DNA from: Opitutus sp. GAS368
GTDB taxonomy: Bacteria > Verrucomicrobiota > Verrucomicrobiia > Opitutales > Opitutaceae
DNA: 50,943 nt
Assembly: GCA_945874455.1 (NCBI GenBank)
Contig: CAMCHO010000006.1
Span: forward strand, 1 to 50,943
Direction of reading: 5' to 3'
Shown here: positions 16,625-25,810 of the stretch, piece by piece
Layout: every line of letters begins with the position of its first letter
Position numbering within the stretch: position 1 is the stretch's first letter
The notes under the pieces: generated by a model
The model's database searches: none
What the model was told of the DNA's origin: nothing
The model's input: only the letters and a program-made list of their open reading frames with translations
Translations under genes and position numbers: made by a program

Positions 16625-18421
16625 TCATGCAAACAACGGCACTATCTTCATGCCGAGAACATCAACCAAACCCTTGTCGGTCAGCCGCAGTTCCGGAACC
16701 ACGGAGAGTGGCAGCAAATTAAAACCCATGTAGGGCACTTTGCAGCCGAGTTTTTCCCAAGCGCGCTTCAACGCAGTCGTCGCCTTGGCCACGACCGGCG
16801 CCCGCTGGTCAGAAAGCAATCCAGCGATGGGCAACGCGACGCTCGCGAGCACGTGCCCGCAGCGCACTACGCTGACGCCACCACGCATTTTTTTTACCGT
16901 CGCCAGCGCGAGCTGCATATCCCGCTCGTTGGTGCCGGCGAGGACGATATTATGGGCATCATGGCCCACACTACTCGCCACCGCACCGTCGGTGAGGCCG
17001 AAATCACGCAGCAAACCATAACCCACCCCACCCGTTTTTCCGTGGCGTTCGACAACCGTAAGGAAACATACCTCGTGCTTCGCAAGATGGTCGGCCCACG
17101 ACGGCTCCGGTGAGAGCACCACTCGATCATGCGCCGTGACGATCCCCGGAGGCACGAAGCGAATGACATGCGCCGTCACGGGTTTGGTTGGCAGCGGCGG
17201 CGTCAACGTGACTTTGCGCGGGAGCTTCACCGTCGAGTAAGCAGCGCGCGGATACCGATAAGGCTTGCTCAGCGCTTGATCGAGGAGCGGCGTGATCTTC
17301 CGGCGCTCGACGACCAGTTCGCCACCATACCACGTGTTTTGGACTTCGAGGGCATCATTGAGCAGCACGATATCCGCGCGGCGCGCCGGCGCGAGGCCAC
17401 CGAAATCCCCATCCATCGCGTAGCGCGTCGCCGGGTGCAACGACCCCATGCTCCAAGCCGTCGTCGTCGGCAGGCCCGCCGCCACCGCCTGGCGCACGAC
17501 CCAGTCCATGCCGAAGAGAAACAGGTCGTCGGCATCGCGGTCGTCGGTGCACACGCAGACGCGCTTCGGATTCGCACCGAGCTCCGTCACGGCCTTGATC
17601 GCCTGCGGCAGCGAGTGCCACGGCGTCGTCGGATTACCGCCCCGCAAGAAAATCCAGACGCCATTTTCCAGAAAATCATTCGCGATCTCCCGGTCGATGG
17701 ACTCGTGGGTGTCGGTGATGCCGCTCGCCGCCCCGGCCGCCACGAAATCGCGGCCGTAGATGTGACCGCACACCGGCTTGCCCCGCTTCAACGCCTCAGC
17801 GAGCACGCCGTGACTCCGTTCGTCGCCGAGGGCGACGGACACGTAGTCCATCTTCTCGCCCAACGCGGCAGCCTCGGGCCACTGGTCGAAAATGCGACCG
17901 ATCTTCGCCGGCGTGAGATCGCCGCCCGCCGTCTCCAGCGTCGCATTCGTGGCCGGCACTGTGCTCGGCACGGTCAAAAAAACCGACAGGGGCGCCCGCC
18001 GCGCATCCTCGAGCATCCACTCAATCCCGGCTACGTCGCACACGTTGCCAATCTCGTGACTGTCGCAGAACACCGTCGTCGTGCCATTGAGCAGCGCCGC
18101 CTCCGCAAACGCACAGGCCGTCATCATGCTGCTCTCGATGTGGACATGAGGATCGACCAAGCCGGGTGCCAAGATCCCGCCGCGGGCTTCGTAGCGCTTC
18201 GCACCCGTGAGCCGCGATTTCGTGTAGGCCCCCGCTGCCTTCACCGCCGCGATGCGGCCGCCCTTGATCCACACCTCGCGATCCGCGTGGATACGCTCAG
18301 TGTAAGTCGAAAGTACCCGTGCACCGGTGATCACGAGGTCGGGTGCGGTCCGCCCCATCGCGACGCCGGCGAGCGAGCGGGTCATGGTGTGCAGCGGGGC
18401 GACCGAGAAGCGGGTAAGCAT
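16625..18421 (-). CDS. ade: Adenine deaminase
   Basis: Converts adenine to hypoxanthine and ammonia (binuclear metal amidohydrolase fold). With the start at the ATG at 18421 ([17 protein letters not shown]) it has 598 residues, close to the family; a GTG 12 codons upstream and an ATG 12 codons downstream are alternatives. Motifs: [17 protein letters not shown] (first small domain), [14 protein letters not shown] with His92/His94, [30 protein letters not shown], and [28 protein letters not shown]. The C-terminal Ade domain carries [20 protein letters not shown] and a final [15 protein letters not shown]. The NCS2 permease nearby would supply its substrate. The TonB receptor gene follows 101 bases downstream on the same strand. 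Confidence 0.95.
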   Translation of the reverse strand: MLTRFSVAPLHTMTRSLAGVAMGRTAPDLVITGARVLSTYTERIHADREVWIKGGRIAAVKAAGAYTKSRLTGAKRYEARGGILAPGLVDPHVHIESSMMTACAFAEAALLNGTTTVFCDSHEIGNVCDVAGIEWMLEDARRAPLSVFLTVPSTVPATNATLETAGGDLTPAKIGRIFDQWPEAAALGEKMDYVSVALGDERSHGVLAEALKRGKPVCGHIYGRDFVAAGAASGITDTHESIDREIANDFLENGVWIFLRGGNPTTPWHSLPQAIKAVTELGANPKRVCVCTDDRDADDLFLFGMDWVVRQAVAAGLPTTTAWSMGSLHPATRYAMDGDFGGLAPARRADIVLLNDALEVQNTWYGGELVVERRKITPLLDQALSKPYRYPRAAYSTVKLPRKVTLTPPLPTKPVTAHVIRFVPPGIVTAHDRVVLSPEPSWADHLAKHEVCFLTVVERHGKTGGVGYGLLRDFGLTDGAVASSVGHDAHNIVLAGTNERDMQLALATVKKMRGGVSVVRCGHVLASVALPIAGLLSDQRAPVVAKATTALKRAWEKLGCKVPYMGFNLLPLSVVPELRLTDKGLVDVLGMKIVPLFA

Positions 18422-18478
18422 GACCGCACTGAAACCATCCGTGCGCCCCTGCGCCACGTCAATTTTCCGGACGGCCGC

Positions 18479-19435
18479 TCACGTTCCTTCGTAGACCGCC
18501 GCCAGCGCCAACAACAGCTTCTCCAGCTCCGCGAAATACTTAGCTTCTGCCATCTTCATCTTTCCTTCGCGCAGCTTGGCGATCTGCAACTCCAGCGCAT
18601 CGCGTCGCGCCCGCGCTTCGCTCGGCAACTGCTGCTCGGCGGCGCTGCGCACAAGGTGTAGTTGGTGCGCTCGACTCCCGTCGAGCGTAGCCCCGTCCTT
18701 GGCCTGTTTCGTCGCCCGCACTCCGCGGAACCAGTCGGCTGGCGTGCCGAGTCCGTCACCATTATCATCCATCAAAGCGTGCTCCGTCGCGAGCCGACCT
18801 TCCGTTTTGTAGAACTCCGCCGTCCGCTGGGATCCGCTGAGAAACGCTTCCAGCAGCGAAATCTGTCCATCCTTGTCCAGGTCGCTCTTGGGATCACCGA
18901 TCGCTTCCGCGAAAAACTTTCCAAACCGCGCGTAGTTTTGCTCGTTCCCGCTGCGCGTCGAGCTCACGACCACGCGGCCCTTGCCGGCGAGTTTACTGAG
19001 AAACGGCGCACTGGCCGAAGCCGTGTCGATGATCGCGAGCGGACGTTGAAACGGCTTCAGCCAATCGGCCAAGTCCGTCGCGGCGAGATCGAGCCCGCGC
19101 AAATTGAACTTCGCTTCTTTGCCGTTAAAGGTGCCGTGGCCCACCAACACGATCCACAGTTCGTCCCCACCGGTTTTCGTTTCGGCTGCCAACGCCTGCT
19201 GCAAACGGTCGCGGTCCGAGGTCGCATCGCCGACGTCCGCACCGATCACGATCGGCTTCGCCCCGGCCTGCGCGCAGACTTCCTTCCATGCCTCTACCTG
19301 CTGCGCAAACACCGTGGCATATTCATCCTCACCGGGCGCACCCGCGACCACGATGACCGTCGCGCGTTCATTCGCGACACTGCGCGTACCCGCAGCCAAC
19401 AGGACCAACAGCATCCAAAAAAATCGAATCTTCAT
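18479..19435 (-). CDS. Caspase/C13-like protein with EF-hand loops, catalytic Cys absent
   Basis: A 318-residue exported protein; start at the ATG at 19435, which overlaps the previous stop by 4 bases and gives a clean signal peptide (MKIRFFWMLLVLLAAGTRSVA). Residues 25-180 have a caspase-haemoglobinase fold pattern. The His motif VLVGHGTF (His100) is present, but where an active enzyme has an Asp-x-Cys motif this protein has IDTASASAPF (136-145), without Cys. An EF-hand loop DLDKDGQISLLE (185-196) follows, then TEHALMDDNGDG (217-228), a second acidic calcium-like loop, and a C-terminal coiled-coil of about 60 residues. It is the last gene of the nine-gene operon. It is probably a periplasmic binding or scaffold protein rather than a protease; that is an inference. 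Confidence 0.8.
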   Translation of the reverse strand: MKIRFFWMLLVLLAAGTRSVANERATVIVVAGAPGEDEYATVFAQQVEAWKEVCAQAGAKPIVIGADVGDATSDRDRLQQALAAETKTGGDELWIVLVGHGTFNGKEAKFNLRGLDLAATDLADWLKPFQRPLAIIDTASASAPFLSKLAGKGRVVVSSTRSGNEQNYARFGKFFAEAIGDPKSDLDKDGQISLLEAFLSGSQRTAEFYKTEGRLATEHALMDDNGDGLGTPADWFRGVRATKQAKDGATLDGSRAHQLHLVRSAAEQQLPSEARARRDALELQIAKLREGKMKMAEAKYFAELEKLLLALAAVYEGT

Positions 19436-21885
19436 GGCATCCCTTTCCAGCGCCGCAGTCCCCACTCCGCCAGCAAACACGCGAGCGCGAATCCGAACAA
19501 GAGCGGCGTATGCCACGCCGGATACGACCACGTCTCCATCACCGGGGCGCGTAACTGCGGCAGACGTTTCGCGAATTTATCCAGATCAACCGCGGAAATC
19601 ACTTCGCCGCCGGTTTTCCGTGCGAGGTCTTCGAGCAGGGCAACATTGGGGGTGAGCGAGCGGAATTCCTCGGCCGCGAGGTCAGTGCTCCAGCCCGCTT
19701 CGGCGCGACCGAGATCGGCGCCGGCCGGATTCTTCACGCTCGCGACGACTTTGTAGCCGCCGGTCTGGCGCGGCACATAGGTCACCTGATAGAGCCCGGG
19801 TTCGCTGAGGGCCGGCTCGGCCTCGAGTCGGATCGTCGGCACCGACGCTCCCTCGGTGCCTGCAAACACCACCGGCTCCACGTCGATCACCACCACCGCA
19901 TCATCCACCGGTTGAAATTTTTCATCGCGCACGCGCACCTGCACACGCACCGCTCCGTTCGCATCTGCAGCGAGCGTCTCAACCGCGCAATCGACGCGAT
20001 TCGGCACATCGGCCACCAGCCAACGCGCGAGCTGCCGCCACGCCTTCTCCATATCCAAACGCGACGCCGCATCCTTCATCCCCCACTTCCAGAGATCGCC
20101 AATCATCAGCGTCGCAGTGCGGCCCCGGCCAAAACGCTGCACCGCCAAGGCGGGCAATTCCTCGCCTTTCTCGTCGCGCACGCTCGCGATCACACTCGCG
20201 CCGGGCTTGAGCGCACGCACGCGATTGACCACGTCAAACGTCGGCATCGCGTCGATCCGCGCCCGCTCGTCGCCTTCGTTGTCACGCAGCCGCGCCCACG
20301 CCTGTAACCAACCTTCACGCGCGAGTTGCAGATGCACTGGGCCGAGCGGCGTGGTCGCCTGCGCCTCGCGGTCGAGGTAAACCGGGAGCATGTCACCGAT
20401 CGGCGTACGCACGTATTTACCTTCTTGGAAACACTCCATGCCGCCGAGCATCAGAAAACCTCCGCCCCGCTCGGACACAAATCTCTGCAACAACAGGGCC
20501 TGTTCCGGCGCAAAAAATTCTGCCTCCAGGTCATCCAAAATCACCGCGTGATAACCGAACAAATCCTCCGCCGTGCGCGGAAATCCCGCGCGCAGTTCGA
20601 TCTCGTCGCGCGTATTGAGCCGCACGAGCACCGGTTGATCGTAACCCTGCACGTCCTCCGCCGACTGATTGCCGAAGCCCCGAAAGAGCGGATTGCTCGT
20701 CTCACCCGCACGCCCACGGAAATCGAATTTCGGCTCGCGTTTCGCGACCCGGATCAACCCCACAAGCTGAAGCTGTTCGTCGCTCATCAAAGCACGATTC
20801 AGAAACTTAAACTCCCAGTTCGGCCGGCCTGAAACATAAAGAATGCGAAACGGCCCCTGCCCGCGATTCACCGCGATGACGCGCGCGTTGTTCGCGAGCG
20901 TGGCCTCGTCTGTCTGGGGGGAAACCGCGGGCACGGCGGTCTTCGAAGCCGCCGTTGCCGCAGGTGTTCCGGCCACCTCCGGCGTCGAGGCCACCAGCTC
21001 AGGTGCCAGCTCGCTGCGCGCACCGACCCGCACTTGATAAAACGACAGACCTGATTGCTCAGGTTTCAGCTGAAAGCGGAACGCCACCGCCTCACCATCG
21101 CCGCGAGCGTCGGCCGACTGTTCTTGCAGCGTCTTCCCTGTGCGGTCGATTAACCGCGACACCATCGGCTGGCCGCGATAGCCCGCCGCCGTGATATCCG
21201 CCTGGATCGAAACCGGCGCGTCTTCGAAAGCACTTTGACTCACCGCCACCTGCTGCACCGCGATGTCGCGCACAGTATCACGCTTGCCGATGACTACCGG
21301 GTAAATCGGCGGCAAGCCCTTCAAGTCGGGCAACGCCCCCGCGGGTAAGTCTGTGGCATTACCATCGGTCAACAGCAGCACGCCGGCCAGTGGTCGCCCC
21401 TGAAAACGTTCCGTCAGCGAGCGCAGTGCCGAACCCAGCGCAGAGGACCGGCCATCAAACGCCAGTTCGTGAAAATCATTGGTGGCCTGCAACCGGGCAT
21501 CAAACACGTAGCGCCGCAATTCGAACGTGTCACCCAGCGAGGACTGCCAGCCCGCCGCGGTCGGGTCCACGAGCGCGCGCAGACCATCACCGCGGCTAGC
21601 CGCTTCGCCGCGATCGTGGATCTGCAAACCCGCGCTATTGTCGGCCACGATCGCAAAGAGATTGGCTCCGGCCCGGGGGCGTTGCCCGAGCCACAATGGC
21701 TCCAACAGGCAAAGTGCGAGCGCGACGATTCCCGTGATCTTCAGCGCGAGGCAGACCCCGCGCAAAGGCTGCGCCGCCGAGGCGCGGTAGCTCCAGGCGA
21801 GCACCAGCGCCGTCGCGCCCACCATCGCCACGCTCGGCCAGAGCCAGTTCCAAGCGGAGAAAGTAAGTTCAGACAAAAAAATCAT
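19432..21885 (-). CDS. VWA-like / glutamine-amidotransferase-like membrane protein
   Basis: An 817-residue inner-membrane protein. Two N-terminal hydrophobic segments (about 14-32 and 43-62) precede a von Willebrand A-like region (75-200) with IVADNSAGLQIHD, which is a partly degenerate MIDAS, and VLLLTDGNATDL. Beta-rich domains follow, and then RILYVSGRPNWEFKFLNRAL (347-366). Residues 440-500 (DLFGYHAVILDDLEAEFFAPEQ, FVSERGGGFLMLGG) form a class-I glutamine-amidotransferase-like fold in which no nucleophilic Cys is evident at the elbow. The C-terminus has one more hydrophobic segment (HTPLLFGFALACLLAEWGL). This architecture is common in large proteins of Bat/MoxR loci in Planctomycetes and Verrucomicrobia. 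It begins 1 base after the preceding stop and overlaps the caspase-like gene by ATGA. Confidence 0.8.
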   Translation of the reverse strand: MIFLSELTFSAWNWLWPSVAMVGATALVLAWSYRASAAQPLRGVCLALKITGIVALALCLLEPLWLGQRPRAGANLFAIVADNSAGLQIHDRGEAASRGDGLRALVDPTAAGWQSSLGDTFELRRYVFDARLQATNDFHELAFDGRSSALGSALRSLTERFQGRPLAGVLLLTDGNATDLPAGALPDLKGLPPIYPVVIGKRDTVRDIAVQQVAVSQSAFEDAPVSIQADITAAGYRGQPMVSRLIDRTGKTLQEQSADARGDGEAVAFRFQLKPEQSGLSFYQVRVGARSELAPELVASTPEVAGTPAATAASKTAVPAVSPQTDEATLANNARVIAVNRGQGPFRILYVSGRPNWEFKFLNRALMSDEQLQLVGLIRVAKREPKFDFRGRAGETSNPLFRGFGNQSAEDVQGYDQPVLVRLNTRDEIELRAGFPRTAEDLFGYHAVILDDLEAEFFAPEQALLLQRFVSERGGGFLMLGGMECFQEGKYVRTPIGDMLPVYLDREAQATTPLGPVHLQLAREGWLQAWARLRDNEGDERARIDAMPTFDVVNRVRALKPGASVIASVRDEKGEELPALAVQRFGRGRTATLMIGDLWKWGMKDAASRLDMEKAWRQLARWLVADVPNRVDCAVETLAADANGAVRVQVRVRDEKFQPVDDAVVVIDVEPVVFAGTEGASVPTIRLEAEPALSEPGLYQVTYVPRQTGGYKVVASVKNPAGADLGRAEAGWSTDLAAEEFRSLTPNVALLEDLARKTGGEVISAVDLDKFAKRLPQLRAPVMETWSYPAWHTPLLFGFALACLLAEWGLRRWKGMP

Positions 21886-21886
21886 T

Positions 21887-24800
21887 TCAGGGAGAGACTT
21901 CCTTGTCCTTGCCGAGCTCCTCGTAGTAGCGACGCACCGACTCCGCGAAACGCGCCGGCACCGGATCGCGATCGATCGGCGCGAGCGATTCTTTGGTGTC
22001 TCGGCGGGACAGTTCCTCGGCCACGCGCGCGCGGACTTCCACGAGCGGTTGCAAAATCTGAAGCTTCACGACCGCCCAATCGGGTTTCTTTCGGTCGTTC
22101 ACGATGTCGCTCCGCAGGAGCCGCGCCCGCTCGCGCGCGGTCGCGACCGCGTTGCGCAGATCGGGCGAATCGAGCAATTGCTCGATGTCGCGCAGCCGAT
22201 CGTTCCACGGCGCGAAATTCCCCCCGATAAACGGACCGCCCCGATACATCCCGCCGATCTCGCCGCCGCGCCCGATGCGTTCGTCCCCGCCGTCGTTGCC
22301 GCCGCCATTGAGAATCGTGTTCACATCCAAACCGCCACGCTCGCCACCAGCGCGCGGTGGGTTGCGGCCATCGCGACCACCATCGGCGAGTCGATTGGCC
22401 TGACGCCCCGGCTGGCCCGGGCCACCTGCACCCTCGCCCGCAGCCTGACCATCGCCCGGCTGCCCGGGTTGGCCTGCGCCGCCGGCCCCCGCCTCTCCCG
22501 GCTGTTCACCTGGGCCGGGCTGACCGCGTTTCCCGCCGGGCTGGCCACCCTTTTGGTCCGCGCTCGCGAGACCTCGCGTGCCCTGACCGGCCTGTTTCCC
22601 TGACTGTTTGCCGCCTGCGCCCGGTTGCTGCCCCGGTTCAGTTCCTGCACCGGGCGTTCCCGGTTCACCCTCGGTACCCGGTTCGCCGAGCGCACCTTGG
22701 CCGCGCTCGCCGCCGGGCTGCGTCCCGGCCTGACGCTGCTTCGGATCGCCCGTGTTCGGCTCCCCACCTGGAGTTTGCCCTTGCCCCGGCTGTTGGCCCT
22801 GCGCTTGGGCAATCTCGCGGGTGAGCTCATCGGTAATTTTGTCGAGTTCCGACTGGGCCATTTTCAACTGCTCCGCGTCGTCGCCGAGCACGCTGTCCGC
22901 CGCGCGCTCGACGCCGCGTTTCAATTCATCGATGCCCGTGCGCGCGCGTCGGCCGGCCTGCGCGGCCTGCGGGAGATAGCCCTCGTTGATCATGTCCTTG
23001 GCTAGATCCATGGTCTTACCCGCGCCTTCGCGATCCGCATTTTTATTCAGCCGATTGAGGAGATCTTGGGTCAACATGCCTTCGCGGAGCAGTTCTTGTT
23101 TAGATTCCTTCACCGCGTTCGCATCGTCCTGACTGAGCTTGCGCACACTGTCGTAAAGCTGGCGGGAGAGGAGCGGCTCGGTGTTTTCGGCCTGCTCGGA
23201 AACCTGCTGGGCTCGTTCGGTGAACTTGGTTGTGCGCTCTTTTTGCTCGGCGAGTTGATTGAGCAGTTCCTTGCGATCCGTGGATTCGTCCAGCGACTTC
23301 CGCTGCTGTTTTCCACCGAGAGCATCCAACTGTTGACTGATTTTTTCCTGTTCACGGGCAAGCTCGCGGGCGTCCTCGCGCATCCCGCGGAGATCCTCGG
23401 CAAACTGACTGGAATTTTGTTTCCGCATCTCTTCGCGCAGTTCCTGGAGCTTGCGTTGCGCGCGCGTGCCGGCGGCGAGCGCTTGCGGCACCGAGCCCTG
23501 GGCGGCGGCATCGGCTGCCTTCTGAATATCATCGCGCGTTTGGTCGAGCTGTTGCTTTTCATCCGCCATGCGGGACTGATTTTCCGGCCGCTCCATCCGT
23601 TGGCGCATCTCATCCACATCAGCGAGCATCTGCTGCTGTTCCTCTTGGAGACGTTTGAGGCGACGTTTGATCTCTTCTTTTTCCTGCTCGGTCTTCGACT
23701 CCTGCAACGAGGCCTGCAGTTCCTTCATGCGCTCATTCAAATCCTGCTGACGGCGGGCCAACTCTTGGAGCCGGTTCATCACTTGTAATTGCTCTTTGCG
23801 CTCCGCGTTCTGCGGGGCTTGGGCCTGCCGCTGGGTTTCGTAACGGTTCTCAGTCTGCGTCAGGTCGAGTTCGTCGATTTGCCGCTGGTTGCCCTGTTTT
23901 CCACCGCCACCGCCCTTGCCCTTCTGGCGGGTCACATTCGTCTCGCGCGCTTGGAGCTTGAGCAGCGCTTGATAGGCGGCTTGCTCAGCGGTCAGGGCCT
24001 GCGCGAGGGGCGCGGGTGATTGGGCCGCCGACTTAAGAGCAGCGAGCGCCTTTTTCATCTCGGCAATCGCCGTGGACCAAGCGGCCTGCGCCTTGGGCGA
24101 GCGCGCCTCCTCCATGGCCTCCTCCGCCTGTTCGAGCGCCTGCGCCTGCGCATCCGTCACAACCTTCGCATCTTCGACGTACTTACTCGACGCACCGTCC
24201 CGCTGGAGGCGCCACGTGGCATTGATCACCTGTTTCTGCAAATCCGTCAGCTTACGCGCCTGGTCACCGCCCTGCTTCTCCTTCTCCTTGCCCGGCGGAT
24301 CCTCGGATTCCATGCCCGCGCTTTCACGAAAAATTTCATCAAAGGGCCGCACTTCCGCAAAAAACAAATCGCTGCTCGTGCGCCGCACCTTGCCATCGGG
24401 CCCCCTATCGTCCGCCCACGCGTGCCACGAAACCAGGTCGTCGGGCTTCGCGCCGATGTCTTCCAGTTTTAAGAGGTGAGTAAACGTTCGTTTTTCCTTG
24501 GGCGCCGTGCTCGTTCCCAATTCGATAAACTGCGGTTCGCCCCCAGCCATCGCGTACGAGATCCCGTAGGCCGAAGCGCCGAAATCGTCGAACACGGTCC
24601 CCTCAAACCCAATTTCCTCGAGCGCCGATGGACGCACGTCACCCCGCGGCGCAGCGAGGCGCAACTCCGGAGCCCGGTTCGCTTGCACATCGATCACGAA
24701 GGGCGCGGCGATCTTGTTCGCGCGTCCGTCTGCATCCACGAGCTTCAAATCGTAGGTCTGCGACGCCACCAGTTCGAATGCCGTCAAGGTCGCGATCGCC

Positions 24801-25810
24801 TTACCTGCCGATACCGTCAGTGGAATCACGGTCTTCTTGCCGTCTCGGGCCACGAGCTGCGCCGAGGCAACCGGCTTGTTGAGTTGCAGGGAAAAATCCA
24901 ATTTCGAGCCCACCACGGCGCTGACGCGACGCGTCTCCTCGATGCGCTTGGGCGGGAGTTTCGTGTAGTCGGGAAACACAAGATCGGCGTCCGCGCGCAC
25001 CAAGCGCGGGTGCTCAAAGACGGACACCGTGAACTCGCGGGATTTCTCACCGCGGTATTCCAAATGGTAGGTAAAGTCAGCCGCGACTTCCGGCACACTG
25101 CCTCCAAACACCGGATCAGCCAGGCTCTTCACGAGCGGAATGCTCCGGGCCACCGCGTTTTTCTCACTGACAATTAAGCCCACCGTCGGCGGCAGGGTCT
25201 GCCCGAAGCGCGCCAACACCACGAGGCTCTCGCCTTTCTCAATGCTCGTATCGCCGGGAGAAATCGAGACCCCCTCCGGCCCCACCCACACGGTTTCACC
25301 CATTTTCACCGGCGCTGCCACGCGGATGTGCGTGAGCGCGAAAACAAAGGCGACCAGCGCCGCCACATGCGCGCCTTGGGTCCACGCGAGTCGCCAAGCC
25401 GGCACGACACCAGCCCAGTTCTGCTCTTGGCTCCGTGCAATCGCTTCCTGCAAAACCCGATATTGCAGGTAACTCGGCTCCGCCCCGGACACGAGGTGCT
25501 GCTGGACCGCCGTCAGCAACACACCTTTCAGCGTCGGGTTGGCTTTTTCGATTTTTTGCGCGGCCCAACGGTAGTCGGGCGCGGACTGAAAATGCTTAAT
25601 CGCGATGCCCGCAGCCACCGCGGCGGCGCAGGCTGCGAGCAGGGGCAACGCGAGCGGCGATGACCAGCCCGTCTCCCGCTGCAGCGACACCAACGCGAGC
25701 GCGACCAGGGCCGCTACCGCCCACCACAGCGCGAGCTTGCGCCAGAGCCCGACCCATTGATGCCGACGGATCACCCGCCGAAGTTTCGTTTTGAGGAACT
25801 CGTTGTTCAT
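21887..25810 (-). CDS. Large DUF4175-like membrane protein with coiled coil and Gly/Gln/Pro-rich segment
   Basis: A 1307-residue protein; start at the ATG at 25810, sharing ATGA with the upstream BatA-like gene. The longer frame begins inside that gene and is rejected. Three N-terminal hydrophobic segments (about 27-43, 53-71 and 146-162) are followed by immunoglobulin-like repeats (residues 170-500). A very long charged coiled coil rich in Gln, Glu, Lys and Arg spans about 510-1000. A low-complexity Gly/Gln/Pro/Glu segment (about 1000-1160) and a folded helical C-terminus (WNDRLRDIEQLLDSPDLRNAVATARERARLL) complete it. DUF4175-type proteins in Bat-like operons share the plan of membrane domain plus coiled coil. 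It most likely forms a long periplasmic fibre or scaffold anchored in the inner membrane; the function is inferred from shape alone. Confidence 0.8.
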   Translation of the reverse strand: MNNEFLKTKLRRVIRRHQWVGLWRKLALWWAVAALVALALVSLQRETGWSSPLALPLLAACAAAVAAGIAIKHFQSAPDYRWAAQKIEKANPTLKGVLLTAVQQHLVSGAEPSYLQYRVLQEAIARSQEQNWAGVVPAWRLAWTQGAHVAALVAFVFALTHIRVAAPVKMGETVWVGPEGVSISPGDTSIEKGESLVVLARFGQTLPPTVGLIVSEKNAVARSIPLVKSLADPVFGGSVPEVAADFTYHLEYRGEKSREFTVSVFEHPRLVRADADLVFPDYTKLPPKRIEETRRVSAVVGSKLDFSLQLNKPVASAQLVARDGKKTVIPLTVSAGKAIATLTAFELVASQTYDLKLVDADGRANKIAAPFVIDVQANRAPELRLAAPRGDVRPSALEEIGFEGTVFDDFGASAYGISYAMAGGEPQFIELGTSTAPKEKRTFTHLLKLEDIGAKPDDLVSWHAWADDRGPDGKVRRTSSDLFFAEVRPFDEIFRESAGMESEDPPGKEKEKQGGDQARKLTDLQKQVINATWRLQRDGASSKYVEDAKVVTDAQAQALEQAEEAMEEARSPKAQAAWSTAIAEMKKALAALKSAAQSPAPLAQALTAEQAAYQALLKLQARETNVTRQKGKGGGGGKQGNQRQIDELDLTQTENRYETQRQAQAPQNAERKEQLQVMNRLQELARRQQDLNERMKELQASLQESKTEQEKEEIKRRLKRLQEEQQQMLADVDEMRQRMERPENQSRMADEKQQLDQTRDDIQKAADAAAQGSVPQALAAGTRAQRKLQELREEMRKQNSSQFAEDLRGMREDARELAREQEKISQQLDALGGKQQRKSLDESTDRKELLNQLAEQKERTTKFTERAQQVSEQAENTEPLLSRQLYDSVRKLSQDDANAVKESKQELLREGMLTQDLLNRLNKNADREGAGKTMDLAKDMINEGYLPQAAQAGRRARTGIDELKRGVERAADSVLGDDAEQLKMAQSELDKITDELTREIAQAQGQQPGQGQTPGGEPNTGDPKQRQAGTQPGGERGQGALGEPGTEGEPGTPGAGTEPGQQPGAGGKQSGKQAGQGTRGLASADQKGGQPGGKRGQPGPGEQPGEAGAGGAGQPGQPGDGQAAGEGAGGPGQPGRQANRLADGGRDGRNPPRAGGERGGLDVNTILNGGGNDGGDERIGRGGEIGGMYRGGPFIGGNFAPWNDRLRDIEQLLDSPDLRNAVATARERARLLRSDIVNDRKKPDWAVVKLQILQPLVEVRARVAEELSRRDTKESLAPIDRDPVPARFAESVRRYYEELGKDKEVSP

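Noticed and set aside
17129-18661. 510-codon plus-strand frame across ade
   Set aside because: It is a shadow of the adenine deaminase gene with an Arg/His-rich translation and no motifs.
22049-22603. Long plus-strand open frame opposite the coiled-coil gene
   Set aside because: It is the antisense of the low-complexity Gly/Gln/Pro region, where GC-rich codons suppress stops on both strands. Its translation shows no family resemblance.
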